Below are positions 24,805-31,965 of a stretch of 49,115 nt of DNA, in pieces. The stretch comes from a bacterium (GTDB lineage: Bacteria > Chlamydiota > Chlamydiia > Chlamydiales > SM23-39). The stretch lies in contig JAJXYX010000093.1 of the NCBI GenBank assembly GCA_021780355.1, forward strand, positions 1 to 49,115. Direction: 5' to 3'. Each line of letters begins with the position of its first letter. The first letter of the stretch is position 1. A program made the translations under genes and the position numbers. The notes below the pieces were generated by a model, which saw only the letters and a list, made by a program, of their open reading frames with translations, had not been told where the DNA came from and searched no databases.

Positions 24805-25920
24805 TTAAAAAAACGAAGTTCTCAGGTTCTTTTCTAACATAAGAACCAAAATTCTTTCAATAAAAGCTTCGCTAATCAATGCATCTTTTTTTCCTGCAGG
24901 GCCGCGGAGCTCTCTCGCCGAAGCGATGGACACCGGTCTCATCAAAAAGTCTAAGGTCATCAAATCTATGCGAGGTTCATCCTCTTCCATACTTTCAACT
25001 TGCACTTCCTCAGGCAGCTGAAGCCCCTTCCAGGCGCGCCGTTTTCCGATGACCCGGACCCAGCAATCAAAGCCCAACATGATAAGGGTTTTATAGATCG
25101 AATGCAAGGAGGAATTCATATTTTTCTCCAATTCCCCTCTCGGATAAAAAAGAATTTGCTGCATAGATGAAAAAGAGGTTCGCAAATCTTTTATTGAATC
25201 CCCTTTCCAGAGGCGGCAATTTTTTTGAAAAAGGAGCAACAATTCATCAGAATACTCCGAACACTCCACTAAAGGAAGCTCTTGAAAAAAAACTTGCCGC
25301 AGACGCTCTCTCGCTTCCATCCCCTTTTGAAACCAAACAACTCCCTCTTCCCAGCTCGCCCAAAATCCCAGCTTGGCACCTATTTTTCGGTAGTTATTTT
25401 CTTCAAAAGACGAAAGTAGCTTAAGAAATTTTTTAAGCTCATCTTTGGAAAAGCTAGCAGCTCCTTCGATTCGAAGTCCCTGGTCAGGAAGACTGTTGAT
25501 AGAAAGCAGCTTAAAGGCCTGGAGCTCCGAAGTATTAGACAGGAGGGGCCCCTGCGTCAATTGATAAAACGACCCCATCTCAACTAACTCAACCAATGCC
25601 CCTTTTTCTTCGATATCCAGTAAAAAAGAACTTTGTTCATCATGCCCCTCTTTTTTTAAAAGAGCAGATGCACTCACAGGAACCATCTCGAGGAGACGAA
25701 TAGGGCGAGCCTGCTGGACAATCTCTTTCATCTTCTGTTCCAGCAAAGGCAGCGTATCCGGATGGACGGGGTGGGGAAAATAACATTCGCAGACAAACCC
25801 TTTATCCGTAGCCTCCGCGAACCAAAGATCGACTAAGGGAAACGTCTCAAAAAGAGCCGCCGCTAAAACATGAGAAGCAGTCTGACGAAGAGGTTGTAAA
25901 CTTAAAGATTTCTTTTTCAG
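24805..25920 (-). CDS. ThrRS-like degenerate protein in the thrS position, no AUG start
   Basis: The open frame gives about 371 residues resembling threonyl-tRNA synthetase from the editing domain into the catalytic core: LRQTASHVLAAAL (ThrRS RHS..HLLA), HPDTLPLLEQKMKEIVQQ, MGSFYQLTQGPLLSNT (ThrRS GdFvDLCrGPHvp.T), KLLSI, YRKIGAKLGFW. Key residues are lost: the first editing His is Gln, the Cys and His of LCRGPH are Thr and Leu, the zinc-binding CPGH segment is missing, and there is no anticodon domain. It precedes infC exactly where thrS stands in E. coli. No ATG or GTG lies between tRNA-Val and the first conserved residues. CTG (25920), ATA (25926), or an internal TTG (25746) would be needed. 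It is either a pseudoenzyme with an unusual start or a relic with a lost 5' end. The lack of any stop favours the former. Confidence 0.6.
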   Translation of the reverse strand: MKKKSLSLQPLRQTASHVLAAALFETFPLVDLWFAEATDKGFVCECYFPHPVHPDTLPLLEQKMKEIVQQARPIRLLEMVPVSASALLKKEGHDEQSSFLLDIEEKGALVELVEMGSFYQLTQGPLLSNTSELQAFKLLSINSLPDQGLRIEGAASFSKDELKKFLKLLSSFEENNYRKIGAKLGFWASWEEGVVWFQKGMEARERLRQVFFQELPLVECSEYSDELLLLFQKNCRLWKGDSIKDLRTSFSSMQQILFYPRGELEKNMNSSLHSIYKTLIMLGFDCWVRVIGKRRAWKGLQLPEEVQVESMEEDEPRIDLMTLDFLMRPVSIASARELRGPAGKKDALISEAFIERILVLMLEKNLRTSFF

Positions 25921-25948
25921 CGCTATTTTACTTGAATAGGTTTGGGGT

Positions 25949-26022
25949 TGGGATGTAGCTGACTCGAACAGCCGACCTCCACGATGTCAACGTGGCGCTC
26001 TAACCAACTGAGCTAACACCCC
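25949..26022 (-). tRNA. tRNA-Val(GAC)
   Basis: 74 bases on the minus strand. Acceptor GGGGTGT pairs with ACATCCC, discriminator A. D arm TTAGCTCAGTTGGTTAGAGC, anticodon stem CCACG/CGTGG around TTGACAT (anticodon GAC), T arm GGCTG TTCGAGT CAGCT. CCA is not encoded. It is immediately upstream of the ThrRS-like frame and may be cotranscribed with it. Confidence 0.95.
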
Positions 26023-26089
26023 ACGACAAATTTTAAAGTACGATATCATAGCCTATTTGCGAATTTGAGGCAAATCGCGATTCACGCGG

Positions 26090-27304
26090 TTAATAAAGAA
26101 ACCCAAAAAGGTAGAGAGGAATCGTCTGCTTAGAGCCAACAAGGAGATCGTCTGCTATAAGAAATGCTTGTTTTTCGCAGCTTATTTGTTTAGAAGATTT
26201 TTTAGCGCCTCCCACCTCAAAAATCCAATCCTCAATAGAAAAATCCCCAATTTTGCTATAAAAAATGGATATTTCTGCATTTTGTACTTGATTCACTACA
26301 AACGTCTCTCTCATCTTTCCCTTCATCTGATCTTGAGCCAAGGGAAGATAAGCGGAATGGATGAGATTGGTGTTTTCTGGATATAATTTAGTGGGGTTCC
26401 TTAACGAAGCTTGTCCAGAATTTCCTGGATAAATCGATCGAACCAATCCTGCTTGCTCAAGATATTTCAAATAATTTGAAATACTTTCAAAATCTTTATT
26501 TAAATTATTAGACAACTTCGAAGCGTTTAATTCACCAGGAGAAGAATTGAGAACGAATTTATAAAGCTGCTCAATGACAGCAAGGGATGAAGTTTTCAAT
26601 GTATGCAAAGTAGCAATATCTTCATAAATAGTCATTTGCACAGCATTATCTAATGCTTGAAATTTATCTTTATCTTTCGTGTATCCTTTGAAGAATGGGT
26701 AATACCCTAATTTCAAATAATCTTTGAAATGCCTTAAGACACCTGTAATTTGCAATCCTTGAGCGATTTCTAAGTGTGAAGCAAGCAGATCTTTCAGTTC
26801 AAGTTTAGGCACCGCAATATTTAAATAAAACGCTAAATATTCGCGAAATGAAAGGCCGTGAAGCTTATGGAGAACAACCCTGCGGGAAAGGTCGTATTTA
26901 CCTTGAACCAGGTCAATCATAGAGCTTCCGGAAAAGAAAATTCGAATAGATGGATAGGTATCCACGATATTTTTTAATTCGGCCATCCAATGAGGATATT
27001 TATGAATCTCGTCGATGAGCAAAAAACGAGTCGATGTTTGCTTATACAAATAGTCGGCCAATTCAAGCAGAGTATGATTCAGAAAAAACACATTATCAGC
27101 AGAGACATATAAAGCTTCTCTTTTTTTCGCTCCGGATTGAATAGCGTATTGGAGCAAAAAAGTGGTTTTTCCAATTCCTCTGGCACCAAGAATACCGCAT
27201 ACGTGCTGAGTAGTCACAAATTCGTTAAATTGATCTCTCCAAAAAAACGGTTCATTCTCTATCTGCTCAATAATAATACGTTGAATTTCAAACAGTCTGT
27301 CCAC
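26090..27304 (-). CDS. AAA-type ATPase, DUF4143/ATP-binding family
   Basis: 404 residues from a GTG at 27304 preceded by CGAGG. This start gives MDRLFEIQ..., and longer readings would translate the operator. Walker A is GARGIGKTTFLLQYA and Walker B RFLLIDEIHKYP, with FFSGSSMIDL as sensor 1. The second half resembles DUF4143 (ELNASKLSNNLNKDFESISNYLKYLEQAGLV winged helix, then FVVNQV...FYSKIGDFSIEDWIFEVGG nuclease-like fold). This family is common, mobile and often selfish in bacteria, and its biological role is unsettled. It stands alone behind a two-palindrome operator, suggesting autoregulation. Confidence 0.88.
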   Translation of the reverse strand: MDRLFEIQRIIIEQIENEPFFWRDQFNEFVTTQHVCGILGARGIGKTTFLLQYAIQSGAKKREALYVSADNVFFLNHTLLELADYLYKQTSTRFLLIDEIHKYPHWMAELKNIVDTYPSIRIFFSGSSMIDLVQGKYDLSRRVVLHKLHGLSFREYLAFYLNIAVPKLELKDLLASHLEIAQGLQITGVLRHFKDYLKLGYYPFFKGYTKDKDKFQALDNAVQMTIYEDIATLHTLKTSSLAVIEQLYKFVLNSSPGELNASKLSNNLNKDFESISNYLKYLEQAGLVRSIYPGNSGQASLRNPTKLYPENTNLIHSAYLPLAQDQMKGKMRETFVVNQVQNAEISIFYSKIGDFSIEDWIFEVGGAKKSSKQISCEKQAFLIADDLLVGSKQTIPLYLFGFLY

Positions 27305-27315
27305 AGTTTGCCTCG

Positions 27316-27364
27316 TTAGGTTACAACCTAATAATATCACATATTTCATTAGGTTGCAACCGAA
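27316..27364 (-). promoter_or_regulatory. Promoter with two palindromic operators
   Basis: Two sites with the core TTAGGTT..AACC(T/G)AA lie at 27316-27331 (perfect 7-bp arms) and 27349-27364 (one mismatch), 33 bp apart centre to centre. On the minus strand, TTGCAA inside the upstream site serves as -35 (27354-27359), and 17 bases later TATTAT (27331-27336) serves as -10, abutting the second site. A regulator bound to both would block RNA polymerase. The ATPase or an unlinked protein could be that regulator. Confidence 0.7.
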
Positions 27365-27431
27365 CAAACCAAATGGACCGACCTACAAAAAACTTAAGTG
27401 ATTTAATGCAAGTTAGATACGTCAAAGACAG

Positions 27432-27500
27432 CTCAAGAATCGGCTATTATACCGTTCGTGACTCAATAATCGGCTATTGGACAGGTTCTTCAGCTTTCTT
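27432..27500. repeat. Family A element, decayed fragments
   Basis: A left-end piece (CTCAAGAATCGGCTAT) is followed at once by a second left end (TATACCGTTCGTGACTCAATAATCGGCTATTGG) and then by the alternative end TTCTTCAGCTTTCTTC. The inner palindrome is missing. It is a nested or rearranged remnant of the 165-bp element. Confidence 0.75.
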
Positions 27501-27568
27501 CAGATGAATCAAGAGATTTCTGTCGGTTTATTTCTGAGTTTAGTACGCTTTCTTCTAAAAACGTGCAC

Positions 27569-28108
27569 ATGAAACCTCATCTTGAATTAGCCCATGATTT
27601 ATGGCGCTCCCGGGTTCTTCCGGGGGATTTAGCGATCGATGCGACGCTCGGCAACGGGCATGACGCTCTCTTTTTATCCGAACTGGGCTGCAAGGTTGTC
27701 GGCATGGATATTCAAGAGGCCGCTCTAGCAAAAGCTAAAGAGAGGATTGGAGAAGACAAAATCGAGCTGCACCTTCGCTCTCACGCCGAGATCGGCAGCC
27801 TTATTTTACCTAAAAAACCCAAATTGATTGTTTATAATTTAGGCTATTTGCCCGGAGGAAATAAAGAGATCACGACCGTGACGGAGTCTACGCTTTCAAG
27901 CGCTCAAGATAGTTTAGACCTTCTCAACTGCACAGGAGCTTTAAGCATCACCTGTTATCCAGGCCATGATGAAGGGTTGAAAGAAGAAGAGGCTCTGATT
28001 AAGTGGGCGTCTCAGCTCGATCCAAAACAATGGAGCGTATGTCATTATAGATGGCTCAATCGACTCCGCGCGCCCAGTCTTCTATGGATTTGCGGGCTTC
28101 TGCCATAA
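27569..28108 (+). CDS. SAM-dependent methyltransferase, rRNA_methylase (YtqB) family
   Basis: 179 residues. A class I methyltransferase fold is visible: DLAIDATLGNGHDALFLSELG (motif I), VVGMDIQEAALAKAKER (motif II acid) and LIVYNLGYLPGGNKEITT, which is the motif typical of the YtqB/MnmM-like group. Members act on RNA, including tRNA modification in Gram-positive relatives; the substrate here is not known. ATG 27569 is chosen; a GTG six bases earlier is in frame. Its 3' end overlaps folC by 53 bp in the converging direction, unusually long for such overlaps, yet both frames are conserved to their ends. Confidence 0.82.
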   Translation: MKPHLELAHDLWRSRVLPGDLAIDATLGNGHDALFLSELGCKVVGMDIQEAALAKAKERIGEDKIELHLRSHAEIGSLILPKKPKLIVYNLGYLPGGNKEITTVTESTLSSAQDSLDLLNCTGALSITCYPGHDEGLKEEEALIKWASQLDPKQWSVCHYRWLNRLRAPSLLWICGLLP

Positions 28109-29189
28109 GATAAAAACTTCCACAAATGACAAATATATCGGCCTCAACGCCGCTTAATTCCAAATGCTCGGATGCAAACGCTGCAATGCCAAAAGAGGCG
28201 GCTAAAGAGCTTAATTGATGTGCCGTAAAGAGTCGCGGATTTTTCCCTCCAATGCACGTGATCGAGCCTGCCTGAGCCAAAAGTTGAAGGCACGATGACG
28301 CATCTTTATCTAAAGAAAAACCGACAAAAAAATGGAGGGTCTTACCGGGAAAATGAAAGCGGACAGCGCTGATCAGCTTGGCTATGCCATGAGGATTATG
28401 AGCCACGTCGAGAACAAACTTTTCGTGAACGACTTCAAAACGGCAAGAGGGGCGCGCTTTGATCCCGGCAAGAATAGAAGGGGAAGAAATACCAAGCATT
28501 TGGAGCGCTTTTTTCGCGATAAGAGAATTTTCTTCATCATAAAAACTGCTTTGACTGCGAGGAGCTCTAATTCCCTCTAAAAAGGGGACTTGCGGACCTA
28601 AGAGAAAAGGAACGCCAGGTTTAATAATCCCCGCTTTTTCATGGGCAATCTCTTGCAAAGTTTCTCCTAATAGATGCATGTGGTCATAGTCAATCGAAGT
28701 AATGATCGATAAAATAGGGCAAATGACATTCGTCGAGTCAAAACGACCTCCGATCCCTGTTTCGATTACAGCAAAATCAATCCTTTGCTCAGCAAAATAG
28801 GCAAAGGCGAGAGCCGTTGTATAATCAAAAAACGAACCTTCGCCCATCTCCATGATCGGAGGCAAGAGGCGTAAAACGTCTTCTTCTGGAATCATACGGC
28901 CATTCACACGAATTCTTTCGCAAAAAAAGAGTAGATGAGGCGAAGTATAAAGCCCAACCTTGTAACCTTCCTCTTGCAAGGCCGCAGCTATTTTATGACA
29001 AACAGATCCTTTGCCGTTAGTGCCTGCAACATGAATGGATCGAAAATAGCGATGCAGATGTTTTTGCTCTTGATCAATGCGGCGCATCGACTCTAAACCT
29101 GAATGAAACCCTCTTTTAAACGAAAAAAGATGGTCCAATAGCGAATTCAAAGGAGAAAGAACTTGGCAAATGTCTCTTCGTTGACCCAT
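28056..29189 (-). CDS. folC: Folylpolyglutamate synthase / dihydrofolate synthase
   Basis: 377 residues. The N-terminal ATPase shows IHVAGTNGKGSVCHKIAAALQEEGYKVGLYTSPHL (P-loop), IETGIGGRFDSTNV, ITSIDYDHMHLLGETL and EKAGIIKPGVP. The C-terminal domain has VLDVAHNPHGIAKL. It adds glutamate to folates and may also make dihydrofolate. The start ATG at 29189 follows AGGA and lies inside the PHP gene (43-bp overlap). It is the last gene of a nusB-murB-PHP-folC cluster. It is somewhat shorter than the usual 420 residues through a shortened C-terminal domain. Confidence 0.93.
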   Translation of the reverse strand: MGQRRDICQVLSPLNSLLDHLFSFKRGFHSGLESMRRIDQEQKHLHRYFRSIHVAGTNGKGSVCHKIAAALQEEGYKVGLYTSPHLLFFCERIRVNGRMIPEEDVLRLLPPIMEMGEGSFFDYTTALAFAYFAEQRIDFAVIETGIGGRFDSTNVICPILSIITSIDYDHMHLLGETLQEIAHEKAGIIKPGVPFLLGPQVPFLEGIRAPRSQSSFYDEENSLIAKKALQMLGISSPSILAGIKARPSCRFEVVHEKFVLDVAHNPHGIAKLISAVRFHFPGKTLHFFVGFSLDKDASSCLQLLAQAGSITCIGGKNPRLFTAHQLSSLAASFGIAAFASEHLELSGVEADIFVICGSFYLMAEARKSIEDWARGVD

Positions 29190-29977
29190 GAACATCCTAA
29201 AGAAAGATGCGGTTTAAACGCTCCATGATAATCAGAGCCGCCAGTCGCGATCCACCCTTTTTTCTCTGCCAGCTCTACCCAAGGTCTTTCTTGCTGCTTC
29301 GGAAGTTTTGCGTAGTAGCACTCGATCCCATCAAAGGGAAGAGCCAACAGATCTCTCAACACAAATCCTCTTCGCAAAAAATGGGGGTGGGCCAAGACGG
29401 CTTTGCCTCCCGCTGCATGAATCTGCCGAATCGCGTCATGAGGAGTGAATTTTTTGCCTGGAGCGTAACAACAGGCTCCTTGCTTTAAATACACTTCAAA
29501 CGCTTCTTGCCATGTCCTGACGTAGCCTTTTTGCACCATAAGAGCTGCAATATGTGGGCGTCCGATCGTTTTTTTTCCTTCCAATCGCGAAGCAAAATGG
29601 GTCAGTTCATCTTCAGTAACGGGAAGATTTTTTCGAGCTAAATTAGCCAAAATTTCCCGATTTCTCGACACTCTTCGTTTTTGAATCTCAGTTAAAAAAG
29701 CGTTAAACGTGGTAGAGGCAATATCCACTGCGTAGCCCAAGATGTGCACGCTTACATCGCTATATTCTGTAGATAGCTCGACACCAGGGAGCAATGTAAT
29801 TTCTCGAGACAAAGCCCCTTGAAAAAGCTCAGGCGTATAAGCCTCCATCGTATCGTGATCTGTAATGGAAAGCCCCTGCAAGCCTGCTTTAGATGCCAAA
29901 TGAATCAAAGTTAAAGGAGAATCGCTGCCATCGGAACAATCGCTGTGGCAATGAAGATCTGCCCGAAAAGCGTTCAT
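29147..29977 (-). CDS. PHP-domain phosphoesterase (RNase AM/TrpH-like)
   Basis: 276 residues from the ATG at 29977, which overlaps the murB stop by ATGA. Metal-binding PHP motifs are in order: RADLHCHSDCSDG, LSITDHDTMEA, LLPGVELST, then VLAHPHFLRR and the final ATGGSDYHG. The architecture matches YciV/TrpH, which in E. coli is a 5'-3' RNase and 3',5'-nucleotide bisphosphatase (RNase AM). Here it sits between murB and folC and overlaps both, so expression is coupled. The exact substrate cannot be read from sequence. Confidence 0.9.
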   Translation of the reverse strand: MNAFRADLHCHSDCSDGSDSPLTLIHLASKAGLQGLSITDHDTMEAYTPELFQGALSREITLLPGVELSTEYSDVSVHILGYAVDIASTTFNAFLTEIQKRRVSRNREILANLARKNLPVTEDELTHFASRLEGKKTIGRPHIAALMVQKGYVRTWQEAFEVYLKQGACCYAPGKKFTPHDAIRQIHAAGGKAVLAHPHFLRRGFVLRDLLALPFDGIECYYAKLPKQQERPWVELAEKKGWIATGGSDYHGAFKPHLSLGCSWVNEETFAKFFLL

Positions 29978-30834
29978 GAACAACCTATTACTCGAATTTC
30001 TGGTTCCAAATGCCAACCCGTTTTCTCTTGTACGCGCTCTTGAACCATTTGGATCAGATCGAGCACATCTTTGGCGGTAGCGTCGCCTGCATTGATTATA
30101 AAATTCGCATGCAGAGAAGAGATTTTAGCCCCTCCGATCTGAGCTCCTTTCAAACCGCACTGATCAATCAACAAGCCAGCAGGCAGTTCAGGCGTTGGAT
30201 TGCGAAAAATACATCCAATGCTTTTGTCTTTATAAGGTTGCGTATTGAGCCTTTTTTCTAAAACGGCGAGCTGATGAGCTCTTGCCTGCTCTGAGGGAGA
30301 AAGGGCAAATAAAGCCGAAATAATAGCGCCCCTTCTTTTTTGAAATGGACTCTGGCGATAACCAAATTCTAATTCTTCTTTGCGCTCGTAGCAAAGCTCC
30401 CCTTCTAACGTTAAAAACTGGACAAAGCGGAGAGGCTGAAAAGTTTCGCTTCCATTAGCTCCTGCATTCATAAAAATAGCGCCCCCTACCGTTGCAGGAA
30501 TGCCTGAGGCAAATTCAAGCCCTGAAAATCCTTTGCGCGCTGATTGAATGCCTAATAAAGAAAAACTATATCCCGAACCGACCGACACTTCGCTGCCTTT
30601 CCAATCGCAAAAATCAATTTTATTCAAAATAGCCAGTCCCTCAAATCCGCGGTCGTCAAAAAGACAGTTCGACCCCTTGCCAAGGATTAAAAAAGGAATT
30701 TGTTCGCTGCGAATCCACTGAAAAATTTCTTGCATCTCCGCAAGAGATTTGGCTTCAGTAAACAGACGGATCGGCCCTCCGACCCCAAAAGTAGAAAATT
30801 CTTTAAGCGAGCGCCCCTGCTGGAATGGTTGCAT
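29974..30834 (-). CDS. murB: UDP-N-acetylenolpyruvoylglucosamine reductase, type II
   Basis: 286 residues. The FAD-binding domain has STFGVGGPIRLF, PFLILGKGSNCLFDDRGF, and FASGIPATVGGAIFMNAGANG. The catalytic part has FGYRQSPFQKRRGAII, SIGCIFRNP (active Ser) and LHANFIINAGDATAKDVLDLI. The C-terminal Glu of LEPEIRVIG is present. It makes UDP-MurNAc for peptidoglycan, which environmental chlamydiae produce as cell wall or division ring. I choose ATG 30834 behind GGGA; ATG 30846 is an alternative. It begins inside nusB. Confidence 0.95.
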   Translation of the reverse strand: MQPFQQGRSLKEFSTFGVGGPIRLFTEAKSLAEMQEIFQWIRSEQIPFLILGKGSNCLFDDRGFEGLAILNKIDFCDWKGSEVSVGSGYSFSLLGIQSARKGFSGLEFASGIPATVGGAIFMNAGANGSETFQPLRFVQFLTLEGELCYERKEELEFGYRQSPFQKRRGAIISALFALSPSEQARAHQLAVLEKRLNTQPYKDKSIGCIFRNPTPELPAGLLIDQCGLKGAQIGGAKISSLHANFIINAGDATAKDVLDLIQMVQERVQEKTGWHLEPEIRVIGCS

Positions 30835-31228
30835 GATATATCCCATCTAATAAGCCATTGATGAACTTAGCGCTCTCTGGCGAGCCGAATTTGCGGCAGA
30901 TACGAATCGCCTCAGCGATCGCTACTTTAGGCGGAATAGAAGAATCATGCAAGAGCTCAAAAGCCCCCAAACGCAAAATCGATTTTTCAGCTCGAGAAAT
31001 CCTGTCAAAACTATATTCCGTTGAAAAACGGGTGATCATCTCGTCCAGTTCGGCCAGATGCTGTTCAACTAGATGAGCTCTAGCGTCCGCTTCGACCATA
31101 GTTTTTTTTGTCACTTTGAGCTCTTTCATCAAAAGCGCAACCATCTCTTGAGGCTCGGATAAGGAAAAATCCCTACTAAAAAGAATTTGAAACACGATCT
31201 CACGAAATTTTTGCGGAGGCAAAGCCAT
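30803..31228 (-). CDS. nusB: Transcription antitermination factor NusB
   Basis: 141 residues, all-helical. The conserved parts are REIVFQILFSRDFS, the middle helix ISRAEKSILRLGAFELLHD, IPPKVAIAEAIRICRKFGSPESAKFINGLLDGI. With NusE it binds boxA in rRNA leaders and supports rRNA antitermination. It overlaps murB by 32 bp and appears to head the murB-PHP-folC transcript, with its promoter in the 31229-31374 gap. Confidence 0.93.
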   Translation of the reverse strand: MALPPQKFREIVFQILFSRDFSLSEPQEMVALLMKELKVTKKTMVEADARAHLVEQHLAELDEMITRFSTEYSFDRISRAEKSILRLGAFELLHDSSIPPKVAIAEAIRICRKFGSPESAKFINGLLDGIYHATIPAGALA

Positions 31229-31374
31229 AAATACCCGTTGAAGCTAATTCCAGGCCCAGACTATAGCATATCCCCCCGGTTTTTTTCTAACAGTAAAAAA
31301 TTTCACCATCCCTTGCTATTTCTATGCTAAATTGTTATCTTGACAGGAATCTAGAATCTTTCTTTAAGGTCACC

Positions 31375-31965
31375 GTGATTGGCGTATTTTTAGACACAGA
31401 AACGAATGGACTGAACCCTCAGGTTCATAAAATTTTAGAAATCGCCTGTAAAATCGTCGATTTATTGTCTGGCGAAGAAAAAGAGAGCTTTCAAACCATC
31501 GTAGCTCAGCCAATAGCTGCATGGGAAAAAAGCGACCAAGAAAGTTTGCGGATCAATGGATTTACTTGGGAGGAGATGGCGCAAGGAATGACGCCAAGAC
31601 AAGCGTCTCAGCAAATTATCGATCTCTTTACTCTCTCAGGCGTGCGAAGAAAAAAGGCGGTCTTTATCTGCCAAAACCCCTCTTTCGATCGAGTCTTTTT
31701 TTCTCAGCTGATCGATGCTGACACGCAAGAATTATTAAGCTGGCCCTATCATTGGCTCGACTTAGCTTCTATGCACTGGGCTCTGACAATGGAAAAAGCT
31801 AAAAAAAATCAAAGTCCTTTTCCCTGGGAAACTGGCTTTTCCAAAGACTCTATCGCTTCGTACTATCGTCTGCCGGGAGAATCTAAACCCCATCGAGCGA
31901 TGAATGGGGTGAATCATTTGCTTCTTTGCTATGAAGCTGCCGTTGGATTTCCGAATAAGCGTTAA
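31375..31965 (+). CDS. DEDD 3'-5' exonuclease, DnaQ-like
   Basis: 196 residues from a GTG at 31375 with AAGG five bases upstream; this start aligns the first strand VIGVFLDTETNG at the N-terminus as expected. DEDDh motifs: Exo I DTETNG, Exo II region ICQNPSFDRVFF, and Exo III HRAMNGVNH with the catalytic His and a shifted Asp. The Asp is replaced by Asn (HRAMNG against usual HRA..D), which could reduce activity. It may act in repair or RNA turnover, apart from the polymerase III epsilon. It ends in a 4-bp convergent overlap with the next gene. Confidence 0.8.
   Translation: MIGVFLDTETNGLNPQVHKILEIACKIVDLLSGEEKESFQTIVAQPIAAWEKSDQESLRINGFTWEEMAQGMTPRQASQQIIDLFTLSGVRRKKAVFICQNPSFDRVFFSQLIDADTQELLSWPYHWLDLASMHWALTMEKAKKNQSPFPWETGFSKDSIASYYRLPGESKPHRAMNGVNHLLLCYEAAVGFPNKR

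Noticed and set aside
27302-27367. A longer start of the ATPase (reading MFGCNLMKY...)
   Set aside because: It would translate the palindromic operator and promoter; the GTG at 27304 has a proper ribosome site.
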